Positions 15,693 to 23,512 of a stretch of 64,000 bases of DNA are shown piece by piece. The notes under the pieces were generated by a model. It had not been told where the DNA came from. It worked only from the letters and a program-made list of their open reading frames with translations, and ran no database searches. Both the position numbers and the translations under genes were made by a program. Positions within the stretch are counted from its first letter, which is position 1; every line of letters begins with the position of its first letter. Origin of the DNA: Dehalococcoidia bacterium (GTDB lineage Bacteria; Chloroflexota; Dehalococcoidia; Lucifugimonadales; UBA3495); assembly GCA_022823505.1 (NCBI GenBank), contig JAJEIA010000001.1, positions 45,800 through 109,799 on the forward strand, given 5' to 3'.

Positions 15693-16415
15693 ATGACCCA
15701 ACTGCGCAGCCTTTTCGAACGGATTGAAGCCGGCAGCGGTCCGTCGCTGGGGTTCGGATCGGCCCAGTCTACGCGGCTGCCGGGCATGGCGCTGATCGCC
15801 CGCTGCTCCGGCGACGTCGATGCTGCGCTGGCTGCGGCTGCCGACTCCGCCGACGCGGTGGTCATCGCTTCTCCCACGATAACGCCGGATACCCTGCCCG
15901 AGGTGAAGTACAGCATCTGGGGACTGGGCGGCGTGCCCCTGGAACCGGAGGGCATCCGCGCCTGGCAGGCAACCGGCGCCGATTTCACGGTATCGCCGGT
16001 GGCAACCGCCCTGGTCGACGCCATCGACCTCGCAGATCGGCAGATGACCCACGGCGCGCGCATTCCCGACGACGTGGATGGCCATATGTGGCGCATCCTC
16101 GCCAGCATGCCCCTGGACTTCCTCGTGCTGGACAGGTCTGCCATGACCGGGCCCTGGACGCTGCCGGATCTGGGGCAGGTCGCGGACGCCGCCCGGCGGG
16201 CCGAGAAATACCTCGTGGTGCGCGTCGGTCCTCGCCCCTCCGCCAACGAGTTGCTGGGCCTGCGCCAGGCCGGCGCCGTGGCCATCGTCGCCGAAGCCAA
16301 CGATCACGGCGCCGAAGGGCTGGCAGCGATCAAGGCCGATTTGATGGCCATGCCCCGCGCACAGCCGGCGTCGCGACGCGGGGGGCGAACCGGGCTGGAA
16401 AGCTCTACGACGTGA
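15693..16415 (+). CDS. Conserved-looking hypothetical protein, possible TIM barrel
   Basis: This 240-residue soluble protein has alternating hydrophobic strands (MALIARC, AVVIASPT, DFLVLD, YLVVRVG, AVAIVAEA) separated by helices in a beta-alpha pattern that looks like a TIM barrel. No catalytic motif is recognised. There are no membrane segments. Its stop overlaps the GTG start of the site-2 protease gene by three bases (GTGA), so the two are translationally coupled. Function is unknown. Confidence 0.6.
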   Translation: MTQLRSLFERIEAGSGPSLGFGSAQSTRLPGMALIARCSGDVDAALAAAADSADAVVIASPTITPDTLPEVKYSIWGLGGVPLEPEGIRAWQATGADFTVSPVATALVDAIDLADRQMTHGARIPDDVDGHMWRILASMPLDFLVLDRSAMTGPWTLPDLGQVADAARRAEKYLVVRVGPRPSANELLGLRQAGAVAIVAEANDHGAEGLAAIKADLMAMPRAQPASRRGGRTGLESSTT

Positions 16416-17110
16416 TCCTCCAGAGCCTCGATCTGCTCCGGGAAAACCCGGCAGCGTTCGTGCTGGTGATCGGTATCGGGCTGGTTGGCCTGATCATCGG
16501 TTTCACCGTCCACGAGTTCAGCCATGCGCTGACGTCCCATATCGAAGGGGACGACACCGCCCGGCGCATGGGGCGGCTGACCTTCAACCCGATCAAGCAC
16601 ATCGACCTGCTCGGGTTTCTGCTGTTGCTGGTGGTTGGATTCGGCTGGGCCAAGCCGGTGCAGGTGGATCCGTATAACCTGCGTCACGGTCGTTTCGGGA
16701 TGTCGATGGTGGCGTTGGCCGGCCCGTTGTCCAACTTCGTGCTGGCGTTCGTGCTGGGGTTGGTATTCCGCCTCGATCTGCTGCCGGTGGTGACCGACAC
16801 CCGGTTTGTGTCGGGGATCGTCGACATCCTGGGGTTCGCCGCGTTCCTGGCGATATTCTTCAACCTGATCCTGGGGATATTCAACATGATTCCCCTGCCG
16901 CCGCTGGATGGCAGCAAGGTGGTGGGCGGCCTGCTTCCCGGATCGCTCTACCGGTCTTACCTCCAGTTCGAGCGGTACGGCTGGATACCTCTGATCGGGC
17001 TGGTCGGCGTTAACCTGTTCCTGAGCTATGCCTTCGGCATCAACTTCCTGGGGCGGATACTTATACAGCCGGCGTTGTTTGTGTTCCGGCTTGCCACCGG
17101 GGTGGGTTAA
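16412..17110 (+). CDS. Site-2 protease family (M50) zinc metalloprotease
   Basis: This 232-residue integral membrane protease of the S2P family lacks a PDZ domain. HEFSH (34-38) is the zinc-binding HExxH motif in a hydrophobic segment, NPIKHIDLLG follows, and the C-terminal NMIPLPPLDG block (Asp166) supplies the third ligand region. Several membrane helices are evident. GTG at 16412 is chosen because it makes a GTGA overlap with the upstream gene and starts just before the first helix. Such proteases cut membrane-anchored regulators, but the substrate is unknown. Confidence 0.87.
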   Translation: MILQSLDLLRENPAAFVLVIGIGLVGLIIGFTVHEFSHALTSHIEGDDTARRMGRLTFNPIKHIDLLGFLLLLVVGFGWAKPVQVDPYNLRHGRFGMSMVALAGPLSNFVLAFVLGLVFRLDLLPVVTDTRFVSGIVDILGFAAFLAIFFNLILGIFNMIPLPPLDGSKVVGGLLPGSLYRSYLQFERYGWIPLIGLVGVNLFLSYAFGINFLGRILIQPALFVFRLATGVG

Positions 17111-17112
17111 AT

Positions 17113-17223
17113 CGTCAGAATCAGGATTTTCAAGATTTTGGGATTTGCCGGATTGAAGCGTTTCAGCGGCGAAGATATCTCAATCCTGTAAATCTCAAAA
17201 TCCGAGAAATCCTGATTCTGACG
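17113..17223. repeat. CGTCAGAATCAGGATTT palindromic element, copy 1
   Basis: Perfect 17-base terminal inverted repeats, CGTCAGAATCAGGATTT (17113-17129) and AAATCCTGATTCTGACG (17207-17223), bound about 111 bases. The interior carries further imperfect pairing (GATTTTGGGATTT against AATCTCAAAATCC). Related elements lie at 33133-33273 and 61302-61413. Confidence 0.88.
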
Positions 17224-17242
17224 GTCCAATCAGTGCAAACTT

Positions 17243-17269
17243 CAGGGGCGGGTTTCAAACCCGCCCCTG
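17243..17269. repeat. CAGGGGCGGGTTT palindrome
   Basis: Perfect 13-base arms surround a single central C. It sits 26 bases beyond the stop of the minus-strand oxidase gene and next to the palindromic element. Its AGGGGCG start resembles the GTAGGGGCGAAT palindromes. It may act as a terminator. Confidence 0.75.
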
Positions 17270-17295
17270 ACAATTCCGGCTTTGTGCGTGCTGCG

Positions 17296-17889
17296 CTATG
17301 GGCGCAGCGGAATGGGCCGGTTCTCCTGGTTCTCGGCGATCTGGTCGGTGTCCCACAGCTTGGCGAAGTTGTAGGCGCGAGGGCAATGGCCGTAGGACTC
17401 CTCGACGTTGACGATGATGCCCTGGAGGTGCTTGGAGTTGTCGTCGGTCCAATAGAGCTCCAGCTCCACCTTCTGCCGCTCCAGTTCCTCTTTGTCCACG
17501 ATGGTGACCGTGCCGTTGACGCGCACCGTGTCGTTGACGCCGGGGATCATGAACAGCAGGCCGACGTGGGGGTTGGCGTCCATGTTCTGGTAGGACTGGA
17601 ACAGACGGTTTCCGGCAACGTCGGGAAACAGCAGGCGGGTGCTGTCGATGACCTTGACGAAGCCGGGTTTGCCGCCCTTGGGAGAGGCGTCGCAGTTGCC
17701 GTCCGGGTCGGACGAGGCCATGACCACGAAGGGAGAAGCGGCGATGAACTTCTGCACGAAGTCGGACATTTCACCCTTGACCTTGATCTTGGCCCTGGGG
17801 CTCATCTCGCCGAACTCGTCGTTGAAGCGACTGGGCTGCTGTTCGATGGTGCAGAGGTCGTCGGTTGTTACGGCAGCGGTGGTGGTCAT
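17296..17889 (-). CDS. Pyridoxamine 5'-phosphate oxidase-family flavoprotein
   Basis: This 197-residue protein has the split-barrel flavin-binding fold of the PNPOx family. ASPFVVMASSDPDGNCDASPKGG (in part) is the typical strand-turn with Ser/Asp and PKGG, followed by LLFPDVAGNRLFQSYQN and NPHVGLLFMIPG. The ATG at 17889 was preferred over a GTG two codons upstream because GGGAGG lies nine bases before it. Family members bind FMN, F420 or haem; this one may be a general flavin or F420 reductase. It is transcribed away from the SAM-cycle locus. Confidence 0.8.
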   Translation of the reverse strand: MTTTAAVTTDDLCTIEQQPSRFNDEFGEMSPRAKIKVKGEMSDFVQKFIAASPFVVMASSDPDGNCDASPKGGKPGFVKVIDSTRLLFPDVAGNRLFQSYQNMDANPHVGLLFMIPGVNDTVRVNGTVTIVDKEELERQKVELELYWTDDNSKHLQGIIVNVEESYGHCPRAYNFAKLWDTDQIAENQENRPIPLRP

Positions 17890-18014
17890 GGTCACAAACC
17901 CTCCCGGCGTTCGGTTCCGTTGGTGTGGCGCACAGAATACCGGATTCGGGCCCGTCGTGCCACCACACCGGGTGCAATTGACGGCCTGACGGGCCGACGA
18001 AATTCGCCGTCACC

Positions 18015-18043
18015 TTGACATTTACCGTCCCGGCGAGTAGTAT
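18015..18043 (+). promoter_or_regulatory. Promoter TTGACA-N17-TAGTAT for the riboswitch leader
   Basis: TTGACA at 18015-18020 and TAGTAT at 18038-18043 are separated by 17 bases, a textbook sigma-70-type arrangement. It starts transcription about 30 bases before the SAM-I aptamer and drives the mtnA unit. Confidence 0.75.
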
Positions 18044-18077
18044 TGATAGCAGTTAAAAACTGCATACGCTGCTGGAA

Positions 18078-18223
18078 CCCTTATTCAGACAGGCGGAGGG
18101 AACGGCCCTGTGAAGCCTGGCAACCTGTCCCGCTCACCCCGTGGGATGAGGTGCTAAATCCGGCGTCCCTGGTTTGCAACACGCGATGCGTGCGCACACC
18201 ACGGCGGGACGAAAGATGAGGGG
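18078..18223 (+). promoter_or_regulatory. SAM-I (S-box) riboswitch
   Basis: The leader reads CCCTTATT at its 5' end, then the conserved core GGCGGAGGGAACGGCCCTG, GAAGCCTGGCAACC, GGTGCTAAATCC, and finally AAAGATGAGGG. CCCTTATT pairs with GATGAGGG to close helix P1, and the internal order of conserved blocks is that of the S-box aptamer. A terminator follows 14 bases later, so SAM binding should cause early termination. The downstream gene is mtnA, an expected S-box target in methionine salvage. Confidence 0.93.
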
Positions 18224-18237
18224 CGGACTGTGAAGGT

Positions 18238-18271
18238 GGCTCTCCCAAGTGCGGGTGGGCCTTTCTTTTTT
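18238..18271 (+). terminator. Riboswitch expression-platform terminator
   Basis: GGCTCTCCC (18238-18246) pairs with GGGTGGGCC (18253-18261) around loop AAGTGC, with one mismatch and one G-U pair, and is followed directly by TTTCTTTTTT. It is a classic intrinsic terminator placed between aptamer and mtnA. Confidence 0.88.
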
Positions 18272-18355
18272 GCCTGTCGGGAAAACAGACTCCGCCAGTG
18301 TGATCGCAGCGTAGCACAGAGCGCCACTGACGCACTCCGCGTCTTCTACGCAATT

Positions 18356-19399
18356 ATGAACGAAATTCGCCCCATCAACTGGACGGGCGGGCGGCTGGAG
18401 CTCCTGGATCAGACGCTCCTGCCCCACGAGCAAGTTACCGTTCGCATCACCGACTACCGCGCTGCTGCCGCCGCCATCACCGAGATGCGCGTGCGGGGCG
18501 CTCCCGCCATCGGAGTCACCGCCGGCTACGCCATGGTGCTGGCCGCCGCCGAGCTGCAATCCCGGGAGCGGGACCACTTCATCGGCGCGTTGCGGCAGGC
18601 CGGGGCCCACATCGCGGCCGCCCGACCCACCGCCGTCAACCTGGGCTGGGCCGTGCGCCGCATGATGCGCGTTGCGGAGGCGGAGCCTGATCCGGGGAGC
18701 ATCCTGCCGCGCCTGGAAGAGGAGGCCCGCCGCATCCAGGAAGAGGACGAGGCGATCAACCGGCGCATCGGCGAGCACGGCCGGGCGCTGATGCCCGCCG
18801 ACGGCCAGGGCGTGCTGACCCACTGCAACACCGGCGCGCTGGCGACGTCGGCGTTCGGTACCGCGCTGGGCGTGATACGGGCCGGCTGGGAGGCCGGCGG
18901 GCGCTTCAACGTCTACAACACCGAGACCAGGCCCTGGCTGCAGGGCGCGCGTCTCACGTCGTGGGAATTCCTGCAACTGGGCATCCCGTCCACGCTGATC
19001 GCGGACTCGGCGGCGGGTGTGCTGATGCAGAAGGGCGAGGTGTCCTGCGTGATCACCGGCGCGGACCGCATCGCCGCCAACGGGGATACGGCGAACAAGG
19101 TGGGCACCTACATGCTGGCGGTGCTGGCCCACGAGAACGGCATCCCGTTCTACATCGCGGCGCCCACCAGCACGGTGGACCTGGCCATCGGACACGGCGA
19201 CGACATCGCCATCGAAGAGCGGCCCCAGCACGAAGTGACCGGCTACGGAGGCGCTCCCACAGCTCCGGAGGGCACGCCGGCCTACAACCCGGCCTTCGAC
19301 GTGACGCCGCACCGCTACATCGCCGGCATCGTCACCGAGACCATGGTGTGCCGGCCGCCATATACCGAGTCGCTGCGGCGGGCGGTGGATGCGGCCTGA
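18356..19399 (+). CDS. mtnA: S-methyl-5-thioribose-1-phosphate isomerase
   Basis: MtnA isomerises methylthioribose-1-phosphate to methylthioribulose-1-phosphate in methylthioadenosine salvage. The protein has 347 residues from the ATG at 18356. RVRGAPAIG lies near residue 50, the catalytic Cys157 is in THCNTGALAT, and the catalytic Asp237 is in GADRIAANGDTANKVG. The C-terminal NPAFDVTPH segment is intact. The gene lies 85 bases after the riboswitch terminator, so its expression should rise when SAM is low. An alternative upstream start (18230) would read through the terminator and is rejected. Confidence 0.94.
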   Translation: MNEIRPINWTGGRLELLDQTLLPHEQVTVRITDYRAAAAAITEMRVRGAPAIGVTAGYAMVLAAAELQSRERDHFIGALRQAGAHIAAARPTAVNLGWAVRRMMRVAEAEPDPGSILPRLEEEARRIQEEDEAINRRIGEHGRALMPADGQGVLTHCNTGALATSAFGTALGVIRAGWEAGGRFNVYNTETRPWLQGARLTSWEFLQLGIPSTLIADSAAGVLMQKGEVSCVITGADRIAANGDTANKVGTYMLAVLAHENGIPFYIAAPTSTVDLAIGHGDDIAIEERPQHEVTGYGGAPTAPEGTPAYNPAFDVTPHRYIAGIVTETMVCRPPYTESLRRAVDAA

Positions 19400-19412
19400 C
19401 GCTGCTGGCGTC

Positions 19413-19546
19413 AGTGGATTCCCGCTTTCGCGGGAATGACTGGAAAAACGCGGGCATGGCCAGGTAGAAAGACGCGGGAAAGACCGGGAATGACGAGGTA
19501 AAGGGACGCGGGAACCGCGAAGCGAAGGTTCACGGGAACAACGAGA
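19413..19546. repeat. ATTCCCGC hairpin with decayed copies
   Basis: ATTCCCGC (19418-19425) and GCGGGAAT (19430-19437) form a perfect hairpin with a TTTC loop inside the wider pattern TGGATTCCCGC...GGGAATGAC. It is followed by degenerate fragments of the form GACGCGGGAA up to about 19546. The family recurs at 24147 and 25699. Confidence 0.8.
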
Positions 19547-19571
19547 TAAACAGGACACTCAAGGAAGACTG

Positions 19572-20678
19572 ATGACCATCGACCAACAGACCCGCCGCCG
19601 CATGGCTCGCACCGGACTGACGGCCTGCGATCCGGAACGAGCCTGCCCCGGCTACACGCTGTTCGCGCCCATGTCCGGCAACGGCACCGTTTACCTGCTG
19701 GACATCAACGGCGAGGTGGCTCACCGGTGGCAGATGCCCTACCCTCCGGGACTGTACGGCTACCTGCTGCCCAACGGCAACCTGTTCTACGGCGGCAAGG
19801 TGCCGGATGACGGGGGTTGGGACACCTTCGATGGGATGAAGCGGTTCAAGGGCGGGATCATGCTGGAGGCCGATTGGGACGGCAATATCCTGTGGGAACA
19901 CCGCGACCCGTACCACCACCATGACGCCAGGCGCACCGCGTCCGGCGGCTGCCTCTACATGACGGTGCAGCGCATGGACGACGCCCAGGCGGCAACCATC
20001 AGGGGCGGGCAGCCCGGCACGGAGGCCAGGGAGGAGTACACCGGGATGTGGTGCGACGTGCTGGTGGAAGTTGACGCCAACGGCAACCGCATCTGGGAGT
20101 GGCACGCCGCCGAGCACCTGGACCCCGAGCGCCACGTCGTCACCTTCAACGACCTGCGCGACGAGTGGAGCCACGGCAACACCGTGGTGCCGCTGGGCGA
20201 CGACCGCGTGATGTTCAGCTTCCGCAACATCTCCACCGTGGGCATCATCGACAAGGCCAGCGGCAACATCGTGTGGCAAGTCGGCGACGATGTGCTGGCG
20301 CAGCAGCACGACCCGTCGATGCTGGACAACGGCAACGTCCTGATCTACGACAACGGGTCCCACAGCCGGAACAACCCATTGCCGGCCTCTCGCGTCATCG
20401 AGGTGAACACCGCGACCAACGAGATCGTGTGGCAGTACCAGGACAACCCGCCCTTCAACTTCTTCAGCGCGTACATTTCCGGCGCGCGGCGGTTGCCCAA
20501 CGGCAACACGCTGATCACCGAGGGCCAGCCGGGGCGCATCTTCCAGGTGACGCCCGACGGTGATGTAGTCTGGGAGTACGTCAACCCGCACTTCGCGCCC
20601 AACGAGCAGGGTTTCGTGGTCAACAGCGTGTTCCGCTCGACTCACTACCTGCCCGAGCAGGTGCCGCAGCTGGGCTGA
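19572..20678 (+). CDS. Arylsulfotransferase (ASST)-like beta-propeller protein
   Basis: This 368-residue protein is made of repeated blade-like units, each with D-x-N/D-G-x-x-x-W cores (LEADWDGNILWEHRD, VEVDANGNRIWEWH, IEVNTATNEIVWQYQ, FQVTPDGDVVWEYV). This matches ASST-type propellers, which transfer sulfate between phenols or have structural roles. A conserved SHGNTVVPLGDDR segment with histidine is present. There is no signal peptide, unlike exported ASSTs. It follows mtnA by 172 bases containing a palindromic repeat. Sulfotransferase activity is unproven. Confidence 0.72.
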   Translation: MTIDQQTRRRMARTGLTACDPERACPGYTLFAPMSGNGTVYLLDINGEVAHRWQMPYPPGLYGYLLPNGNLFYGGKVPDDGGWDTFDGMKRFKGGIMLEADWDGNILWEHRDPYHHHDARRTASGGCLYMTVQRMDDAQAATIRGGQPGTEAREEYTGMWCDVLVEVDANGNRIWEWHAAEHLDPERHVVTFNDLRDEWSHGNTVVPLGDDRVMFSFRNISTVGIIDKASGNIVWQVGDDVLAQQHDPSMLDNGNVLIYDNGSHSRNNPLPASRVIEVNTATNEIVWQYQDNPPFNFFSAYISGARRLPNGNTLITEGQPGRIFQVTPDGDVVWEYVNPHFAPNEQGFVVNSVFRSTHYLPEQVPQLG

Positions 20679-20687
20679 GGGTTGTTG

Positions 20688-21320
20688 ATGATGGCGTCCC
20701 GACAATCCGACGACTCGGTGGGTGGCATGGCGGCGCCCGCCGCCCAGACGTACGGATACCACCTCTCCACCCCGCGCATTTTTGCGTTGTCGGTCATCAG
20801 CTTCGGATTGTACCTGTTCTACTGGGTGTACCGGACGTGGGACCAGTACCGGGAGCACACGGGCGCGAACGTCTATCCCGTTTGGCACGCGCTGGCCATG
20901 CTGGTGCCGATCTACGGGTGGTTCCGGTTCTACGCGCACTGCAAGGCGTACCGCGACCTCATGGAGGAGCGCGGCGTGCCGCACAACCTGAAGATGGCGC
21001 CGATCCTGGTGGTACTGATCATCGCCACGGCAGCGTGGAGCCCGCTGCCGACCCAGTGGTTGAACACATACTGGGGAGAGGACGGCATCAGCGTCCTGAT
21101 CGACCTGATACTGGACGTAGTGAGCCTGGTCGGAATGCTGGTCGCTACCATCATGGTCTGCCGCATCCAGGCGAACTCCAACCGGTACTGGGCCGCGGTG
21201 GACGGCGAGCTGGCCAACCGCGCCAGGCTCGGCCGGGGCGCGATGGTGCTGGCGGCCCTGGGCGTGATCCTGTGGTTCACCATCGCCGGCTACTACGTCC
21301 AATACTACCTCACCAACTGA
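20688..21320 (+). CDS. DUF4234-family membrane protein, copy 1
   Basis: This 210-residue membrane protein has about four helices. The first helix and following loop, FALSVISFGLYLFYWVYRTW then DQYREHTG, are typical of DUF4234. A central YPVWHALAMLVPIYGWFRFY helix is followed by a loop ending LMEERGVP. I chose the ATG at 20688 (GAGGG six bases upstream) over in-frame TTG codons. It starts nine bases after the ASST-like stop and is followed by a homologous gene. Function is unknown. Confidence 0.78.
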   Translation: MMASRQSDDSVGGMAAPAAQTYGYHLSTPRIFALSVISFGLYLFYWVYRTWDQYREHTGANVYPVWHALAMLVPIYGWFRFYAHCKAYRDLMEERGVPHNLKMAPILVVLIIATAAWSPLPTQWLNTYWGEDGISVLIDLILDVVSLVGMLVATIMVCRIQANSNRYWAAVDGELANRARLGRGAMVLAALGVILWFTIAGYYVQYYLTN

Positions 21321-21355
21321 CGGCGCATCCCGGCAAAACAACAGCGAATCTATCA

Positions 21356-22000
21356 ATGACAACCTGGCAAGCCGACATATACGGAGAAAGCGAACCCCTC
21401 GCCGGCGACCTGGCGCGGGGCGCGTACATCTCCATTGCCCGCGTCGTCCTGGTGTCCGTCATCAGCATGGGCCTGTACTGGATCTACTGGATGTACAGAA
21501 CGTGGAAGCAGTACCGCGACCACACCCTGGAGTTGGCGGCGGAAACGGGCGATTTTCACTACCCCGTGTGGCACGGGCTGACGCAGTTGGTGCCCGTGTA
21601 CGGTTTTTTCCGCTACCACGCCCACATCCGGCATTACAAGGCGCTGATGGTCGAACGAGGTGTACCCGACACGCTGAACCTGGGCCTCCTCACCACCGCG
21701 GTGGTCATCAGCGGGATCGCGAACTTGGCTGGCAGCGCCATGCGAAGCCCTTCCCCGGCCGGAGGCGTCGTCATAGGTCTGACTGGCGTTATCCTCCAGA
21801 TTATTGCTTTGATCGTGGTCATCGTCGTCCTGTGTGTCATGCAGTCCAACCTGAACCGGTACTGGGAGGCCGTGGACGGTCGTCTGATGCGGTCCGCCCG
21901 CTTCGGCAAGGGCGAGGTGTTGTGCATCGTCCTAGGCGTCATTTTATGGCTCTCAATCGTGGGCGGTATCGTCGCCGGCATCGTAGCTGGAACCGTCTGA
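21356..22000 (+). CDS. DUF4234-family membrane protein, copy 2
   Basis: This is a 214-residue paralogue of the upstream gene with the same plan: LVSVISMGLYWIYWMYRTWK, then YPVWHGLTQLVPVYGFFRYH, then LMVERGVP, and two C-terminal hydrophobic segments (IALIVVIVVLCVM and VLGVILWLSIVGGIVAG). Both copies share N-x-NRYW before the last helix. Tandem duplication followed by divergence is likely. It precedes mtnP on the same strand by 57 bases. Role unknown; placement between two methionine-salvage genes is the only clue. Confidence 0.78.
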   Translation: MTTWQADIYGESEPLAGDLARGAYISIARVVLVSVISMGLYWIYWMYRTWKQYRDHTLELAAETGDFHYPVWHGLTQLVPVYGFFRYHAHIRHYKALMVERGVPDTLNLGLLTTAVVISGIANLAGSAMRSPSPAGGVVIGLTGVILQIIALIVVIVVLCVMQSNLNRYWEAVDGRLMRSARFGKGEVLCIVLGVILWLSIVGGIVAGIVAGTV

Positions 22001-22057
22001 GCGTAGCCATTGCCATCCCTTCAAACCAACATTCGAACATTCAGGAAATTCAACCCA

Positions 22058-22942
22058 ATGCCAAACCAACCACAAGCGGAAATCGCCATCATCGGCGGCA
22101 GCGGCCTGTACGAAATACAGGGCTTTGCCGAAACTGCCGTGGTGGACATCGACACGCCCTACGGGAAGCCCAGCGACGTCATCACCGTGGGCGAACTGCT
22201 GGATGTGCCCGTGGCCTTCCTGCCCCGCCATGGGCGGGGGCACCGGGTGAGCCCGACCGAGTTGCCCTTCCGCGCCAACATCTACGCGCTGAAGACCCTG
22301 GGGGTGAAGCAAATCGTGTCGGTGAGCGCGGTGGGAAGTCTGCAGGCGGACTACGAGCCGCAGCACATGGTGGTACCCGACCAGCTCATCGACCGCACCC
22401 GCCGCCGGGACAGCACCTTCTTCGAGGACGGCGTGGTGGCGCACATCTCCTTCGCCGATCCGTTCTGCCCGGAGATGAGCGCCGTGCTCGCCGACGGAGC
22501 CGCGGGCCAGGGCATCCCCACCCACCAGGGCGGCACGCTGGTGGTCATGGAAGGGCCGGCCTTTTCCACCCGCGCCGAGTCGAACATGTACCGCGCGTGG
22601 GGCGGCGACATCATCGGCATGACCACGCTGCCCGAGGCCAAGCTGGCCCGCGAGGCCGAGATCTGCTACGCCGTGATGGCGTGGGTCACCGACTACGACT
22701 GCTGGCACCCCGACCACGACGACGTGACGGTGGAAATGGTGGTGGAGAACCTGGTGGCCAACGTCGCCAACAGCCGGATCATCCTGCGCCACATCATGCC
22801 GGAGCTGGCCGCGCTGGGTCCCTGCGACTGCCAGACGGCGCTGACCAACGCCATCATCACCGACCGCCGGCGCATATCCGAGGCGGCCTACCGACGGCTG
22901 CATCCCATCGCCGGCACCCATCTCGATTTGCCACAGAACTGA
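22058..22942 (+). CDS. mtnP: S-methyl-5'-thioadenosine phosphorylase
   Basis: MtnP splits methylthioadenosine with phosphate into adenine and methylthioribose-1-phosphate, the substrate of MtnA. The 294-residue protein starts at the ATG at 22058. IAIIGGSGLYEIQGF and LPRHGRGHRVSPTELPFRAN are the phosphate and ribose regions, SVSAVGSL follows, and the purine-site segment is VMEGPAFSTRAESNMY with IIGMTTLPEAKLARE. Length and motifs are those of the MTAP group. An earlier TTG start would give an unrelated extension and is not used. Confidence 0.93.
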   Translation: MPNQPQAEIAIIGGSGLYEIQGFAETAVVDIDTPYGKPSDVITVGELLDVPVAFLPRHGRGHRVSPTELPFRANIYALKTLGVKQIVSVSAVGSLQADYEPQHMVVPDQLIDRTRRRDSTFFEDGVVAHISFADPFCPEMSAVLADGAAGQGIPTHQGGTLVVMEGPAFSTRAESNMYRAWGGDIIGMTTLPEAKLAREAEICYAVMAWVTDYDCWHPDHDDVTVEMVVENLVANVANSRIILRHIMPELAALGPCDCQTALTNAIITDRRRISEAAYRRLHPIAGTHLDLPQN

Positions 22943-22957
22943 CGCGAACGGGGAATA

Positions 22958-23506
22958 ATGCCTCGACATCGGACAGACAATATAGGTCGAGCTGGTGAAC
23001 ACTACGTTGCAGCCGAGCTCAACCGTCGCGGAGCCTATGCTTCTCCCTTTTCGGGTAACGTACCTGGAATAGACATTGTTGCCACTGACGGCGGCATGCA
23101 ACGGATGGCTTACATCCAAGTAAAGACCAAACGTGACCACGGGAATTGGCAAGTTGGATTACAGCACGGTTGGGCGAAAATTACCCTTGCGGGATGTCCC
23201 GGCAAAGGTAAATGTCCGAAAACCTGCACTCCTCGTCTGGAGGAACCTATTCCTGGAAAACCAGACACATTCTGGGTCTTCGTCACGCTGAAAAAAGACG
23301 GTGGGCAACGGTATTTCATTCTTACTGATGACGAGGTTCGCCGTGATCTGGTACGAAGGCTTCACAAGGATTATTTGGCGGAGCGCGGAGGCCAGCGGCC
23401 CGGTAAGAAGCACGATTCGTTGCACCATAGTTTCAAAGACAACGATCTCCAAGGCTGGGAGAACAAATGGGAAGTCCTTGGCCTTGGGCCCCTGATAGAG
23501 GCATGA
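22958..23506 (+). CDS. PD-(D/E)XK nuclease-like hypothetical protein
   Basis: This 182-residue protein has visibly lower G+C and a different codon pattern from the flanking genes. An N-terminal helix GRAGEHYVAAELNRRG is followed by VPGIDIVA (Asp39) and YIQVKTK (Gln54, Lys56), the D-(x14)-QxK layout of a PD-(D/E)XK nuclease core. A cysteine cluster C-x5-C-x3-C (GCPGKGKCPKTC) could bind metal. No methyltransferase is adjacent, so a classical restriction system is not supported. Probably acquired by transfer. Confidence 0.6.
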   Translation: MPRHRTDNIGRAGEHYVAAELNRRGAYASPFSGNVPGIDIVATDGGMQRMAYIQVKTKRDHGNWQVGLQHGWAKITLAGCPGKGKCPKTCTPRLEEPIPGKPDTFWVFVTLKKDGGQRYFILTDDEVRRDLVRRLHKDYLAERGGQRPGKKHDSLHHSFKDNDLQGWENKWEVLGLGPLIEA

Positions 23507-23512
23507 GACATC

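Noticed and set aside
16088..16411. N-terminal extension of the site-2 protease frame
   Set aside because: The extra residues overlap the upstream gene in another frame and are Arg/Gly-rich nonsense; the GTGA start at 16412 fits the family.
17113..17269. Complete insertion sequence
   Set aside because: No transposase frame is present; only palindromic sequence was seen, so it is listed as repeats.
18230..18355. Upstream start for mtnA at 18230
   Set aside because: It would translate through the riboswitch terminator and has no family similarity before residue 43.
20837..21355. Possible frameshifted fusion between the two DUF4234 genes
   Set aside because: The first gene is intact and ends at 21320; the second has its own ATG at 21356. 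The longer open frame is an out-of-frame shadow.
19530..21362. Minus-strand open frame of 610 codons opposite the ASST-like and DUF4234 genes
   Set aside because: Composition is of the antisense type (V, H, Q, R-rich) and the plus-strand frames have clear family matches and ribosome-binding sites.
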